Assembly (NCBI GenBank): GCA_002708905.1
Contig: PAPM01000039.1
Span: 310,001-374,000 of the forward strand
DNA from: Pseudomonadales bacterium
Lineage (GTDB): Bacteria; Pseudomonadota; Gammaproteobacteria; Pseudomonadales; Ketobacteraceae
DNA: 64,000 nucleotides
Reading direction: 5' to 3'
Below the pieces are notes generated by a model. That model searched no databases. It saw nothing but the letters and a program-made list of their open reading frames with translations, and was not told where the DNA came from. Shown here one piece after another: positions 50,606-62,594 of the stretch; the first letter of the stretch is position 1, and each line of letters starts with the position of its first letter. The translations under genes were made by a program, and so were the position numbers.

Positions 50606-53404
50606 CTAGGAAATTTCCGGCTCTGATCGCGCCTGCTTGATAAAATCGGTGACCTTGTCGGCCGTTAACGGCCGACTCAACAGAAAGCCCTGCATCGCAT
50701 CACACCCAATGGAACGCAGCAAGTCCAGTTGCTCCCGGGTTTCCACTCCTTCCGCAATCACTTTCTTATTAAAGGACTTGGCCAGATCCACCACGCTGCG
50801 GGTAATGGCTTCACTGGCACGATTGTTACCGATGCCGGCCACAAACTGCTGGTCGATCTTAAGCAGATCGAAGGGCAAACGATGCAGATAACTCAACGAA
50901 GAATAGCCGGTACCGAAATCATCAATGGCGATAGTCACACCCAACGCACTTAACTGTCCCAGTTTGCGGGCGGCACTTTCTGAGTCGGCGATCAGTATGG
51001 ATTCGGTCACTTCCAACTCCAGGTCGGTGTAATCCAGATTCGCTGCCAGCACCGCCTCCTGCACCACTGAGACAAAATCCATTCGCTCCAGTTGACGGCC
51101 GGACACGTTGACCGAGACCCGTTTTACATCGACTTCATTCAGACGCCAGCGCGCCATCTGCTGACAGGCTTCCCGGAGCACCCATTCCCCCACGTCCAGT
51201 ATCAATCCGGTCTCTTCCGCCACATCAATAAAATCGGCAGGACACAGAATACCGGCTTCCGCATCCCGGATGCGCACCAAGGCTTCCACGCTGAATTCAT
51301 TGCTGTGCAAAAACCACTGCGGCTGATAACGCAATTCCACCTGCTTGCCATCCAATGCATTGCGGATGCGATGTTCCGCCGTTACCCGGCGGTGCGAGGC
51401 CCGGTTCATCTCCTCTTCAAAGTAACGGTACTGACCACCGCCTTCTGCCTTGGCCCGGTGCATGGCCGTATCGGCTTTCCTCAGCAGAGTATCAACGTCC
51501 ATACCATCACTGGGGAACACGGCAATACCGATGCTGCTGTTGAGAAAGTACTTCTTGCCCTCAATGGTAAACGGTGAACCCAGCATGGTAATAATCTTGT
51601 CTGCCACCCGCGTAGCCCGCATGGGCGAGTCGATATTGTTGAGCACAATCACGAACTCATCACCACCCTGTCGGGCCACACTGTCTTCCAGGGTAACGCA
51701 TACCTGCAGGCGCTCAGCAGTGCGAATCAGAATCTGATCTCCCAGGGAGTGACCGTCGGTGTCATTGACCTGTTGGAATTTATCCAGATCCACAAACAAT
51801 ACCGCCCCTGCACTGTTGTTGCGGGTAGCATGCTTGATGGCCTGATCCAGGCGGTCTTTCATAAGTTGGCGATTGGGCAACTGGGTCAACGCATCAAAGT
51901 GCGCCTGGCGATAGAGTTTTTTCTCCCGCCGCACCGCCGTAATGGCCACCGCCAGACGATCGGCAAAATCCTTCAACAAACCCCGTTCCTGTTCCGGCAA
52001 ACTGTGGGAGGTGGACCAGCCCAACGCCATGACACCACGATTCTTGCCTGCCGCCATGATGGGAAATAAATAGGAACTGCCGTTTAATACTTCATCCCGT
52101 TCCGACCACAACCAGCCCAGGTACTTGGCATCAGAAGCAGAAGCTTTATGACTGGCAGGCAACACCCCCAACCAATGACTTTCATCATCACTCAGGGATT
52201 GCTGCAACATCTGGTATTGGCCGGTGGCCTTCGAATAGTGGAACACCCACATCTCATCAACATTATCCGGATTACGTAACGCCACTGCTGCGGCGTCACT
52301 GGTGACCAGTTCATGCAGGGTGCTCAAGGTCGACTGCGCCACCTGATCCAGATCCGGCACACTTAGAATCAACTGATCTATTTTCGATAGGCCGGTGAGC
52401 AACTGAAACTGCTTGCCGATTTGATGAGCCATCTGATTAAACGCCTGGGCCAAATCACCCAACTCGTCATGGGTGGGAACCGACAGGCTGACTTCAAAAT
52501 TACGATTGGCAATGGCGTGGGTGGCATCCATCAACTGACGTAGTGGGCGCAGGATACGACCAATCTGCAACACGCTCACCAGCGCCGCCAACAGCACGGT
52601 CACGGCAACCAGGAGTGACAACACCCGCTGCAACACATTGAGCGTCAGGAATACATCCGCCCGGGGATGACTCACCCACAGGCGCCAGGTCTGATTGACA
52701 CCAAACTGGTTCTCCAGGAACACGCTGCGCACACTGACCTGCTGCACAGAATCCCCATCATTCCAATCCAGCTGGAAGTTCGAACGGTTACCCTGTTCCC
52801 GCAGCATCTGCTGAAACCCGCTGCGGCTGATTTCATGCACCCGCGAGCAATAAAGTGGCACCGCATCACTGCCGAACACACAATAATTCAGCTCCGGGTT
52901 GCGATTATCGCTCTCCCCCAATAAATAACCCACATCCAGATCCGCCACAAACAAGCCATCGTCTTCGGCATCGGGTTGCAGCAAAATGGCATGTCCATCC
53001 GGGTTGGTAAGCAGCACCCGCATCCCCCGCACCAACCGTTCCCGGGCCTGCAATTGTTCGCGTACTCCCAAATACTGCAGATGGGACTCCAGCTCTGACC
53101 ATTCAATCCGCGACAGTTGTTTAAACGGCAGCAGTTCCACTGCGCCCTCGGCCGCACCGTTGCTTTGCAGCTGATAGGCGGCCGCCACCTGACTGCTCAC
53201 CAGCAGCAGGCGCTCATAAAGAATGGTGCTGTAAAAGCGGGCTTCTTTCTGCAGGTTGGCCCGACTCTCCTGCAGCATGGCATTGCCCACGTAATTGTAC
53301 GAAAAAGAGGCGAATAGAAGCATGGGCAGCAGGGCTGCCAGAAAAACCAGGATAAAAAATTTGCGGCCAAGCCCGCTGCGTAATTCTTTTATTCGAACAA
53401 ACAT
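50606..53404 (-). CDS. Membrane GGDEF-EAL protein with HAMP and GAF-like domains
   Basis: 932 aa. TM1 is at about 14-33 and TM2 about 265-290, enclosing a periplasmic sensor region. A HAMP segment (RILRPLRQLMDATHAIANR) follows TM2, then a GAF-like region (about 345-500), GGDEF with RQGGDEFVIVL (580-584), and EAL with VEALVRIRD and DDFGTGYSSLSYLHRLPFDLLKIDQQF. Both active-site motifs look intact, so it can couple an extracytoplasmic signal to c-di-GMP turnover. It converges with the Nudix gene (10-bp gap) and diverges from coaD. Confidence 0.95.
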   Translation of the reverse strand: MFVRIKELRSGLGRKFFILVFLAALLPMLLFASFSYNYVGNAMLQESRANLQKEARFYSTILYERLLLVSSQVAAAYQLQSNGAAEGAVELLPFKQLSRIEWSELESHLQYLGVREQLQARERLVRGMRVLLTNPDGHAILLQPDAEDDGLFVADLDVGYLLGESDNRNPELNYCVFGSDAVPLYCSRVHEISRSGFQQMLREQGNRSNFQLDWNDGDSVQQVSVRSVFLENQFGVNQTWRLWVSHPRADVFLTLNVLQRVLSLLVAVTVLLAALVSVLQIGRILRPLRQLMDATHAIANRNFEVSLSVPTHDELGDLAQAFNQMAHQIGKQFQLLTGLSKIDQLILSVPDLDQVAQSTLSTLHELVTSDAAAVALRNPDNVDEMWVFHYSKATGQYQMLQQSLSDDESHWLGVLPASHKASASDAKYLGWLWSERDEVLNGSSYLFPIMAAGKNRGVMALGWSTSHSLPEQERGLLKDFADRLAVAITAVRREKKLYRQAHFDALTQLPNRQLMKDRLDQAIKHATRNNSAGAVLFVDLDKFQQVNDTDGHSLGDQILIRTAERLQVCVTLEDSVARQGGDEFVIVLNNIDSPMRATRVADKIITMLGSPFTIEGKKYFLNSSIGIAVFPSDGMDVDTLLRKADTAMHRAKAEGGGQYRYFEEEMNRASHRRVTAEHRIRNALDGKQVELRYQPQWFLHSNEFSVEALVRIRDAEAGILCPADFIDVAEETGLILDVGEWVLREACQQMARWRLNEVDVKRVSVNVSGRQLERMDFVSVVQEAVLAANLDYTDLELEVTESILIADSESAARKLGQLSALGVTIAIDDFGTGYSSLSYLHRLPFDLLKIDQQFVAGIGNNRASEAITRSVVDLAKSFNKKVIAEGVETREQLDLLRSIGCDAMQGFLLSRPLTADKVTDFIKQARSEPEIS

Positions 53405-53559
53405 ACTGCCAGCTATGGGGCTCGAAGTATCAGAAAAGGTGTCTTATGAGCATAGCATAGGCGCCAGCATCAAAACCGTGCCCAGGCCAAATTCTGTAAT
53501 CATTTCAGCAACATCGGTTGATAATCCCTATGGTATTGTTTTTCATGGCAAAAACCTAA

Positions 53560-54499
<940 letters not shown>

Positions 54500-54560
54500 A
54501 CCATTGACGTAGGCAATCAACATAAGCCATCAACACTGGACTTATGCTCCTGGAACCACT

Positions 54561-54584
54561 AAAAAGGCCTCACGGCCTTTTTTT
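54561..54584 (+). terminator. Intrinsic terminator after yfhL
   Basis: Stem AAAAAGGCC with GGCCTTTTT, loop TCAC, running into seven T. Ends the coaD-yfhL region just before ggt. Confidence 0.9.
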
Positions 54585-54605
54585 GTGTCTGCTCAAGGAA
54601 GGAAC

Positions 54606-56321
54606 ATGTTGATTCGATTCTGTTTTTCTCTCACTGTGCTGTGTGTGCTCAGCGGTGCATTGATCCCTTCACCTGCCCAGGCTGCAACCCTTCCCAAACA
54701 AGCGGCAGTGGCGTCCGCTCACCCCCTGGCCACTGAGGCCGGCATCAAGATCCTCGAATCCGGTGGTAACGCCTTTGATGCCGCTATTGCGGTAGCGGCC
54801 GTACTGGGTGTAGTCGAACCCTACAGCGCCGGTATCGGTGGCGGTGGTTTCTGGATGCTGCATCGGGCCAAAGACGGCAAAACCATCATGGTGGATGCCC
54901 GGGAAATGGCACCAGCCGGGGCCCACAAGGATTTGTTCCTGGATAAAAACGGCGAAGTGGATCGGGATAAAGCCGTCAACACCGCACTGGCTGCCGGCAT
55001 TCCCGGTCAGGCCGCAGCCTTTGTTCACCTGTCACAGCATTACGGCACCCTGCCCCTCAGTGACACCCTGGCCCAGGCCATTCGCTTTGCCTCCGGCGGC
55101 TTTCCGGTGAACAAGGTCTACTCCCGCCTGGCAGAGATGCGCGCCTCTACTCTACGCCGCTACCCTGCCAGCAAGCGCATTTTCCTGCGGGACAACAAAG
55201 CACCAAAAGATGGCCTGATCGTTCAGCAGGGTTTGGCGCAAACACTGAAAGCACTGGCTGAAAAAGGCTTTGACGGTTTCTACAAAGGGGACGTGGCGCA
55301 ACGGCTGGTGGAAGGGGTCAAGGCCCACGGGGGCATCTGGACCCTGGAGGATCTGGCCAATTATAAAGTGGTGGAACGTGAACCTATCCAGTTTACCTTC
55401 AAGGCAGGCGGAACAGACGCGGTGATCTGGTCAGCCCCGCCACCCTCTTCCGGCGGTGTGGCCCTGGCCCAGATGTTCGGCATGCTGTCCCTGTTCAATC
55501 TCGACAACAAATCCGAAACAGACCGTACTCATTTGCTGATCGAAGTCATGCGGCGGGCCTATCGGGATCGCGCCGAGTATCTGGGTGATCCGGATTTTGT
55601 TGAAGTTCCCATCGCCAAGCTAACGGACCCAGCTTACTTGGATAACCTGGCCAGCAATATCTCCATGGGACATGCCACCCCCAGCAGCGAGCTGGGGCTA
55701 CCCAAGCAAACCGGCTCCGGTACCCATACCACCCATTTCTCTATCATCGATAAAGAAGGCAACCGGGTGGCGGCCACGCTTTCCATCAATCTGCCCTTCG
55801 GCTCCGGTGTGACCGTCGCCGGTACCGGCGTGCTGCTCAACAACGAGATGGACGATTTTTCTGCCAAACCCGGCAGCCCCAACGCCTATGGCCTGATCGG
55901 CTCGGAAGCCAATGCCATTGCCCCGGGCAAGCGCCCCCTGTCCAGTATGACTCCCACCTTCATGGAGTACGGCCCCAAGGATAATCGCCAATTCGCCCTT
56001 ATCGGCACCCCCGGGGGCAGTCGCATTATTACTATGGTGTTTTTGGGTATGCTGGAAGCACTGGATCAGAAAGGGCCTCAAGCCTGGGTGGATCGCCCGC
56101 GTTTTCATCATCAGTTCGTACCGGATGTGGTACAACATGAGCCGGGGGCATTCAGCGCCGCTGCCATGGGCGATTTGCAGAAGCGGGGACATACCCTGAA
56201 GGATGTAGGTCACACCTATGGCGACATGCATGCGATCCGCTGGCACATGAGCAACGGCAATGTGGAAGCGGCCTCGGATCAGCGGCGGCTGGGCAAAGCG
56301 CTGCTGGGTACACGGCAATAA
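54606..56321 (+). CDS. ggt: Gamma-glutamyltransferase
   Basis: 571 aa from the ATG at 54606, with AAGGAAGG upstream. Signal peptide ends in PSPAQA, so the protein is periplasmic or outer-surface. A proenzyme that self-cleaves: the new N-terminal nucleophile is Thr375 in THTTHFSIID. The small-subunit signatures GTGVLLNNEMDDFS and KRPLSSMTPT are present. It hydrolyses or transfers the gamma-glutamyl group of glutathione. Single gene, followed by an RND pair 49 bp later with its own ribosome-binding site. Confidence 0.97.
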   Translation: MLIRFCFSLTVLCVLSGALIPSPAQAATLPKQAAVASAHPLATEAGIKILESGGNAFDAAIAVAAVLGVVEPYSAGIGGGGFWMLHRAKDGKTIMVDAREMAPAGAHKDLFLDKNGEVDRDKAVNTALAAGIPGQAAAFVHLSQHYGTLPLSDTLAQAIRFASGGFPVNKVYSRLAEMRASTLRRYPASKRIFLRDNKAPKDGLIVQQGLAQTLKALAEKGFDGFYKGDVAQRLVEGVKAHGGIWTLEDLANYKVVEREPIQFTFKAGGTDAVIWSAPPPSSGGVALAQMFGMLSLFNLDNKSETDRTHLLIEVMRRAYRDRAEYLGDPDFVEVPIAKLTDPAYLDNLASNISMGHATPSSELGLPKQTGSGTHTTHFSIIDKEGNRVAATLSINLPFGSGVTVAGTGVLLNNEMDDFSAKPGSPNAYGLIGSEANAIAPGKRPLSSMTPTFMEYGPKDNRQFALIGTPGGSRIITMVFLGMLEALDQKGPQAWVDRPRFHHQFVPDVVQHEPGAFSAAAMGDLQKRGHTLKDVGHTYGDMHAIRWHMSNGNVEAASDQRRLGKALLGTRQ

Positions 56322-56370
56322 CTGGGCAAATAATTTAAAGCTGCACATTTAGAAAAGGGAGTGAACTCTG

Positions 56371-57507
56371 ATGCAACAACGCGTGATCTCGTTGAGCATG
56401 TTAATTCTGGCTGCGTTATTGGGAGGCTGTGACGAAAAAGCCGCTCCGGAAGAAACCATTCCAGAAGTGTTTGTGGTGGAAGCCAGTGAACAACCCTATC
56501 ACCCCGAACGCGGCTTCAACGCCCATATCGCCTCCAAGAGCGATGTGGACATCAGTGCCGAGGTGTCCGGCAAGTTGATCGCCATTCACTTCAAGGAAGG
56601 GGACGATGTCAAAGCCGGAGATCCCCTGTTCGACATCGACCCGGCTTCTTACAAAGCGGCACTGGCACGGGCCAAGGCCGAGCTGTCCAAAGCTGAGGCG
56701 AACAAAGCCAATGCGGAGAAGAACTTCGCCCGTGGCAAAAAACTGGTGGATGACGGTTACATTTCCGGTTCCGAATACGACACACTGGAGGCCCGTGAAC
56801 TGGAAGCGATCGCTGCCGTTGAAGCCGCGAAAGCCGCACTGGAAAGCGCCCAGGTGGATCTTGAGTACACCTCCATAAAAGCCCCCCAGGATGGACGGGT
56901 CGGTCGGGCCAAACCGTCTGTGGGTGATGTGGTCAGCCCCGGCTACGGCCCTCTCACCACCCTGGTGGGCAAGAACGATATGGAAGTGGTGTTCCAGGTG
57001 CCCGAGCGCATTATGCTGACCGCCCAACGCCCGGACGCCAGAGTGCAAGTGAAAGACATCGAAGTGGCGCTGACCATGCCCGACGGCCAGGAATATCCCC
57101 ACACCGGCACCATTACCTATTTCTCCAACCGGGTGGATTCCACCACCGGCACGGTGGAAGTCCGGGCCGCCATTCCCAATCCGGATGACATTCTGCGCCC
57201 CGGCCTGTATGTGCAGGCGCTGGTCAGGGTCAAGGAACCTTTGATGGGTCTGATGATTCCACAATCCACCGTGCAAGTGGACCAGCGCGGCACCTACGTG
57301 CTGGCCGTCGACGGAAACGATACCGTCACCCGCATCAACATGGTGACCGGTGAGCGCGTTGGTGAGAATGTGCTGGTCAATTCCGGACTGGAAGCCGGCA
57401 CCCGCGTCATTGTGCGCGGCGTGCAGAAAGCGCGGCCGGGCACCAAAGTGAAAGCCTCTCCCTACAAGCCCGCCACTGAAGCCAACCAGGGGAGCGCTGG
57501 CCAGTGA
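56371..57507 (+). CDS. RND efflux periplasmic adaptor (MFP)
   Basis: 378 aa. N-terminal lipoprotein signal with LLGGC (Cys20). Lipoyl half [36 protein letters not shown], coiled-coil hairpin (about 90-165), second lipoyl half [22 protein letters not shown], then beta-barrel and membrane-proximal domains. AcrA/MexA-like subunit that links the inner-membrane pump to an outer channel. Overlaps the RND gene by 4 bp. Confidence 0.95.
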   Translation: MQQRVISLSMLILAALLGGCDEKAAPEETIPEVFVVEASEQPYHPERGFNAHIASKSDVDISAEVSGKLIAIHFKEGDDVKAGDPLFDIDPASYKAALARAKAELSKAEANKANAEKNFARGKKLVDDGYISGSEYDTLEARELEAIAAVEAAKAALESAQVDLEYTSIKAPQDGRVGRAKPSVGDVVSPGYGPLTTLVGKNDMEVVFQVPERIMLTAQRPDARVQVKDIEVALTMPDGQEYPHTGTITYFSNRVDSTTGTVEVRAAIPNPDDILRPGLYVQALVRVKEPLMGLMIPQSTVQVDQRGTYVLAVDGNDTVTRINMVTGERVGENVLVNSGLEAGTRVIVRGVQKARPGTKVKASPYKPATEANQGSAGQ

Positions 57508-60500
57508 TCAGCAAAACCTTCATCGAACGTCCGAAGTGCGCCATGGTGATTGCTCTGATCATCACCATTTCCGGTTTGATCTCCATCGGCCTGCTGCCTA
57601 TTTCCGAATATCCCGAAGTAGCGCCTCCCCAAGTGAAAGTGCAGGCCAGTTGGCCCGGCGCTTCTGCTCTGGTTATGGAAGAAAGCGTGGGCCAGGTGAT
57701 TGAAGACGTGGTGAACGGGGTGGAAGGCATGGAGTACATGTCCTCCAACTCCGCCAACGACGGCAGCTATAACCTCACCATCACCTTCGGGGTGGGGGAT
57801 GATCCGGACATGGCCCTGGTACGGGTACAGAACCGGGTCAAACTGGCGGAACCCTCCCTGCCGGCGGAAGTCCGGGCCCAGGGCCTGACCATCGACAAGA
57901 TCTCCCCGGATATCCTGTTCACCATCAACCTGTATTCCCCCGATGGCAGCCTGGATGAACTGTTCATCGCCAACTACGGTTTGATCAACATCCAAAGCCG
58001 CTTGAAACGGATTCCCGGCGTCTCCGATGCGGTCATGTTTTCCACCGCCGACTATTCCATGCGCCTGTGGCTGGAGCCTCCCAAGATGACGGCCCTCGGC
58101 ATCACCGCCGATGACATCGCCAACGCCTTGAAAGAACAGAACGTGCAGGCCCCGGCCGGTAAGATCGGCTCCCCGCCCTACAGCGGCAACCTGAGCACGG
58201 AATACACCCTGCAGTTGAAAGGCCGTATGAAGAGTCGCGAGGAATTTGAGAACATCGTGTTGCGGGTGTCCGAACAGGGGGCCATTGTGCGGCTACGGGA
58301 TGTGGCACGGGTGGAACTGGGGCAGCTGGATTACAAAGTGTCCGGCTCCTTCAAGAATCGACCCGCCACGGTCATGGCGGTTTACCTGCTGCCTGGGGCC
58401 AACGCTCTTATCACCGGTGACGCGGTAAAAGCCCAGCTGGCAGAGATGTCGAAAACCTTCCCGGATGGGTTGGAATACGAAGTGGGTTATGACACCACCC
58501 GGTATGTTCAGGTCTCCATCCAGCAGGTGACCACCTCCCTGATGCAGGCGGTGGCTCTGGTGGTGCTGATCACCTTTATCTTCCTGGGGGACTGGCGCCC
58601 CACCCTGGTGCCTTCGGTGGCCATCCCGGTGTCTCTGATCGGCACCTTTGCGGTGATGCTGGTGACCGGCATGACCATCAACACCGTCACCCTGTTCGGC
58701 CTGATTCTGGCCATCGGGATTGTGGTGGACGACGCCATTCTGGTGGTGGAAAACACCGACCGCCATCTCAATGAAGATCCCAACATGACCACCAAAGAGG
58801 CGGTCACCCGCACCATGGAAGAAGTCAGCGGCCCTATCGTCGCCACCACGCTGGTTTTGTTGGCAGTGTTCCTGCCGGTAGCCATGCTGCCGGGTATTAC
58901 CGGGGTGATGTACAACCAGTTCGCCATCACCATCTGCGTGGCCGTGGTATTGTCCTCCGTCTGTGCCTTGTCGTTGAGCCCGGCGGTGGCCAGCCTGGTG
59001 CTGCGCCGCGCAGAGAAACAACCTCGCTGGTACCAGGGCTTCAACCGCGGCTTCGACGCGGTCACCAATAAATTTTCCAGTATCGTGGGCGGCATGCTGA
59101 AACGGCGCGCCCTGATGTCGGTGGGCTTTGCCATCGTCATGGGTTTGCTGTTGCTCGGTACGCGGGTGATTCCCAGCGGCTTTGTTCCGGTGGAAGACAA
59201 AGGGGTGCTGCTGTTGAATGTGCAGCTGCCGGATGCTGCGTCCATTACCCGCACCCAGAAAGTGATGGAAAAGTTGCAGACCATCATCGAACAGGATCCG
59301 GCGGTGGAATCCGCCACCTTCCTGTCCGGTTATTCCATCCTGGCGGGGGCAGCGCAAAGCAACGGCGGCACCGGGTTCATCGTACTGAAACACTGGAATG
59401 ATCGCCCTGAGATGCGAGATTTGTCTTTCGCCGTCTCCGCCCGCATCAACAAACAGGCCTACCATGAGGTGCCCGAAGCGCTGGTGCAAACCTTCCCGCC
59501 GCCCTCCATTCCGGGTATGGGCCTGGTGGGCGGCCTGGAACTGGTGGTGGAAGACACCCAGGGCCGCTCCCACGAAGAACTGGCGGGTGCGATTCAGACC
59601 CTGGCGGCAGCGGCTAACGAATCGCCTTTGATTCGCGATGCCTTCACCACCTTCCGCGCCAACGTACCCCAGTATTTTGTCGACATCGACCGCAACAAGG
59701 CCAAGACCCTGCAGGTGCCACTGACCAATATTTTCTCCACCTTGCAAAGTCAGATGGGTTCCAGCTACATCAACGACTTCTCACTGTTTGGCCAGACCTT
59801 CCGGGTCATGATGCAGGCGTCACCGGAATTCCGCTCCAATCTGCAGGACGTGGAAAGCCTCTACGTGCGCTCATCCAGCGGCAGCATGATCCCGCTGGCC
59901 ACACTGATCCGTATCGAACCGATTCTGGGAGCGGATGTGGGCACCCGCTACAACCTGTATCGTTCCGCCGTGCTGCGGGCCAGCACCGCAGCGGGTGTGT
60001 CCAGCGGTGAAGCCATGCAGGAAATGGAGCGCATTGCCGGCGAGGTTCTGCCCCAGGGTTATCAGGTGGAATGGACCGGTATGAGTTATCAGGAAGCCAA
60101 AGCCGGTAACCAGGCGGTGATTGCGTTTGCTCTGGCCATGGTGTTCATCTATCTGTTCCTGGTGGCCCAGTATGAAAGCTGGTCCATCCCTTCCGCCATC
60201 ATTTTGGTGGTTCCCATTGCCGTCGCCGGCGCCATAGGCGGACTCTTATTGGTGGGGCAAATCGGCATACCCCAGCTGGGAGCGTTGGATCTGTTTGCCC
60301 AGGTGGGCCTGGTGCTGTTGATCGGGTTGGCGGCAAAGAACGCGATTCTGATTGTGGAGTTTGCGAAAGAACTGCGTGAAACCAAAGGCCACTCCATACT
60401 GGAGGCTGCCGCAGAAGCCGGCCGCCTGCGTTTCCGCGCCGTTTGTATGACGGCCCTCTCCTTTGTACTGGGGATTCTGCCTTTGGTGCTGGCGTCCGGT

Positions 60501-60647
60501 GCCGGCATGTTCAGCCAGCTGTCCCTGGGCCATACTGTGATGTGGGGTATGTTGGCTGCATTGCTTGTGGGCACCCCCATGATTCCGGTGTTCTATGCCA
60601 TCGTGCAGTCCACCCGGGAAAGCATAAAAGCAAAGTTGAAGAGCTGA
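57504..60647 (+). CDS. RND multidrug efflux permease (HAE1 type)
   Basis: 1047 aa, typical HAE1 length, starting with GTG. TM1 about 12-29; proton-relay Asp pair in [23 protein letters not shown] (TM4); periplasmic loops with the pore docking domains; C-terminal helices with [19 protein letters not shown] and [18 protein letters not shown]. Inner membrane; exports amphiphilic compounds with the adaptor. No outer-membrane TolC-like gene follows, so it borrows one from elsewhere. Confidence 0.97.
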   Translation: MISKTFIERPKCAMVIALIITISGLISIGLLPISEYPEVAPPQVKVQASWPGASALVMEESVGQVIEDVVNGVEGMEYMSSNSANDGSYNLTITFGVGDDPDMALVRVQNRVKLAEPSLPAEVRAQGLTIDKISPDILFTINLYSPDGSLDELFIANYGLINIQSRLKRIPGVSDAVMFSTADYSMRLWLEPPKMTALGITADDIANALKEQNVQAPAGKIGSPPYSGNLSTEYTLQLKGRMKSREEFENIVLRVSEQGAIVRLRDVARVELGQLDYKVSGSFKNRPATVMAVYLLPGANALITGDAVKAQLAEMSKTFPDGLEYEVGYDTTRYVQVSIQQVTTSLMQAVALVVLITFIFLGDWRPTLVPSVAIPVSLIGTFAVMLVTGMTINTVTLFGLILAIGIVVDDAILVVENTDRHLNEDPNMTTKEAVTRTMEEVSGPIVATTLVLLAVFLPVAMLPGITGVMYNQFAITICVAVVLSSVCALSLSPAVASLVLRRAEKQPRWYQGFNRGFDAVTNKFSSIVGGMLKRRALMSVGFAIVMGLLLLGTRVIPSGFVPVEDKGVLLLNVQLPDAASITRTQKVMEKLQTIIEQDPAVESATFLSGYSILAGAAQSNGGTGFIVLKHWNDRPEMRDLSFAVSARINKQAYHEVPEALVQTFPPPSIPGMGLVGGLELVVEDTQGRSHEELAGAIQTLAAAANESPLIRDAFTTFRANVPQYFVDIDRNKAKTLQVPLTNIFSTLQSQMGSSYINDFSLFGQTFRVMMQASPEFRSNLQDVESLYVRSSSGSMIPLATLIRIEPILGADVGTRYNLYRSAVLRASTAAGVSSGEAMQEMERIAGEVLPQGYQVEWTGMSYQEAKAGNQAVIAFALAMVFIYLFLVAQYESWSIPSAIILVVPIAVAGAIGGLLLVGQIGIPQLGALDLFAQVGLVLLIGLAAKNAILIVEFAKELRETKGHSILEAAAEAGRLRFRAVCMTALSFVLGILPLVLASGAGMFSQLSLGHTVMWGMLAALLVGTPMIPVFYAIVQSTRESIKAKLKS

Positions 60648-60684
60648 TTGGTTTTTTATTAAAGGGTTTAATTAAGGGGACTCC

Positions 60685-61779
60685 ATGTCTGAGCCACGCT
60701 ACCACGTTATCCTGACCGGAGAGATTCAACCCGGTCAGGACCGCACCGCTGTTGCCGCCCGTCTGGCCAACCTGATGAAACTCCCTCAGGAAAAAGCCCA
60801 GGCCCTGCTGCAGGGGAAACCCAACAAGGTCAAAAGCGGCGTAGCGGAAAGTGTCGGGCAGAAGTACCACGCGGCACTGGAGAAAACCGGTGCCGTGGTG
60901 ATATTGGAAGCGGAGATTACAGAACCAGCTGCTGCAGAGCCCCTGCAGCCGGAACCCGCTGAGGAAGCAACACCCGCTGCCGAACCGGCATTGGAACCCA
61001 TGGCGGACACGGCACCTCAGGAAAGCACCCCTTACGCGGCTCCGGCAGACGATCACCTGCACCCCGATGAAGTCCGTTACTGCACCCACTGTGGTGGGGA
61101 AGCGCCCAGGCTGGCCAGGGTCTGTCCCCACTGCAAACGCAAGCTCCCTACCCTGGGCCGCAGCCGGGAAGTGGCGGCCCTGCTGGCACTGTTACCCACC
61201 GGAGCCTGGGGTATTCACCGTTTTTATCTGGGTCAGTGGTGGGGTATTTTCTATCTGTTGTTCTGTTGGTCCGGTATTCCCAGCCTGGTCTCGCTGGTGG
61301 AGTTCATTGTCTTCCTCTGTACCAGCCGGGAAACCTGGGACGAAAAACACGGCCACAAATCCGGCTCCAGTGCCTGGGTTTGGGTGATCGTGGGTCTGTT
61401 CCTGATGATTATGATCGTTGGCATTCTGGCCGCCATCGCTATACCCGCCTACCAGGACTACACCCTCCGCGCCAAGGTCAACCAGACCTTGTGGGAAGCA
61501 GAGGAAGTTGAAACGGAGGTCGAAGCCTTCATCCAAAGGACCGACTTCGTACCCAACAGCGCCATTGATATGGGCTGGGAAGAAGTAGGCCATTTCAGTT
61601 ACAGCAGTTGGGTCATGACCGACAATGCCGTCATCACCATCACCTTCGACGACAGCATGCAGGCCATCGCCGGTGAAACCCTGACCCTGGCACCTTATCT
61701 GGAAGACGATCAGCTGGTGTGGGACTGTACCGGAGGCACCGTCGCTCCCAGATACCGCCCCCAGGAGTGTCGACCCTAG
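60685..61779 (+). CDS. Zinc-ribbon / TM2 / type-IV-pilin-like fusion protein
   Basis: 364 aa with four parts: residues 1-77, a small alpha/beta domain; 131-151, a zinc ribbon with Cys133, Cys136, Cys147, Cys150; 163-213, a TM2-like domain (GIHRFYLGQWWGIFYLLF); 230-364, a type IV pilin-like domain. The latter has the hydrophobic N-terminal helix GILAAIAIPAYQDYTLRAKV and the pilin tail LVWDCTGG ... RPQEC with Cys348 and Cys362 as the disulfide pair. There is no prepilin peptidase site before the helix, so the pilin part must remain fused and membrane-anchored. Start chosen for AAGGGGA upstream. Function unknown; not a normal pilin. Confidence 0.85.
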   Translation: MSEPRYHVILTGEIQPGQDRTAVAARLANLMKLPQEKAQALLQGKPNKVKSGVAESVGQKYHAALEKTGAVVILEAEITEPAAAEPLQPEPAEEATPAAEPALEPMADTAPQESTPYAAPADDHLHPDEVRYCTHCGGEAPRLARVCPHCKRKLPTLGRSREVAALLALLPTGAWGIHRFYLGQWWGIFYLLFCWSGIPSLVSLVEFIVFLCTSRETWDEKHGHKSGSSAWVWVIVGLFLMIMIVGILAAIAIPAYQDYTLRAKVNQTLWEAEEVETEVEAFIQRTDFVPNSAIDMGWEEVGHFSYSSWVMTDNAVITITFDDSMQAIAGETLTLAPYLEDDQLVWDCTGGTVAPRYRPQECRP

Positions 61780-61892
61780 CCCGTAAGGCACTAAAGGGAA
61801 TTTTCACACCAGGGCTGCCAAATTCCACCTTGCCTGCAAATGGGGGCTGCGCTATTTATGCTTAAAAAAGCAACAGCACATTTGAGACCACG

Positions 61893-62594
61893 ATGAAACT
61901 GGAATATCAGAACGGTGTACGAATCATGCCCGGCGAGCATGAGCTATCCCCATTTGAACGCATGCTGGAGCGCTATAGTCAAATGGCAGACTCCTACTAC
62001 GCGGCGGAGCAGGATACAGGCCTGACCCAGGAACAGCGCTCAGCGGCCTTAAGCAAAGCCAAAGTGCACCTGGATCGTGAGCGCGGTCATTTGAAGGCAA
62101 TGGCCGATGTGGAGGGGCAATTGACGGCCTATCGCGCCAAGGGGCTGGAAGCCACCCAGGGCTCCGGCAAACAACGGATGGAAGCCATCAGTGTAATGAA
62201 TGCCGAGGAACACCATCCCACCGAAACACTGGAAAAATTCATGCGGGCAGAAGGGGTCCCCAAGCCCAGTCCGGAGCATACCGCCCACCACATCGTTCCC
62301 GGCAAAGGCAAATTGCCGGTAGTGAATAACCAGACCCGTATGCATCTGCACATTCATGGCATCCGTATCAACGATCCGGCCAATGGGGTTTATCTGGTGC
62401 ACAAGGATGCGGATACGCCCCACTGGTCCATGCCGGCTTCCCGCGGACATTTGACCTATCACACCCACGAATACGAGCGCTGGGTATCGCAAAAGGTTAC
62501 ACTGCTGAAGAACATGGACCTGATCAAAACCCAGTTACAGATCATCGGTCGCATTCTGCAGGACAACGAACCCAAGGTAGCCATTGGCCAATGA
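61893..62594 (+). CDS. AHH-domain nuclease-like toxin
   Basis: 233 aa. The AHH signature is AHHIVPG at residues 131-137, with a following helix-loop and a distal His in GHLTYHTHEYERW (186-198), the layout of the A-H-H nucleases (HNH/ENDO VII-like fold). The N-terminal half is helical and shows no PAAR, Rhs, signal peptide or other delivery module. Family proteins are toxic DNases or RNases in polymorphic toxin systems. Translation overlaps the next gene by 4 bp, which looks like its immunity partner. The start is weakly supported; an alternative ATG at 61926 exists. Confidence 0.8.
   Translation: MKLEYQNGVRIMPGEHELSPFERMLERYSQMADSYYAAEQDTGLTQEQRSAALSKAKVHLDRERGHLKAMADVEGQLTAYRAKGLEATQGSGKQRMEAISVMNAEEHHPTETLEKFMRAEGVPKPSPEHTAHHIVPGKGKLPVVNNQTRMHLHIHGIRINDPANGVYLVHKDADTPHWSMPASRGHLTYHTHEYERWVSQKVTLLKNMDLIKTQLQIIGRILQDNEPKVAIGQ

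Noticed and set aside
58293-59747. 484-codon minus-strand frame opposite the RND permease
   Set aside because: His/Gln/Gly-rich antisense shadow of a textbook RND gene; no start signal or family pattern.
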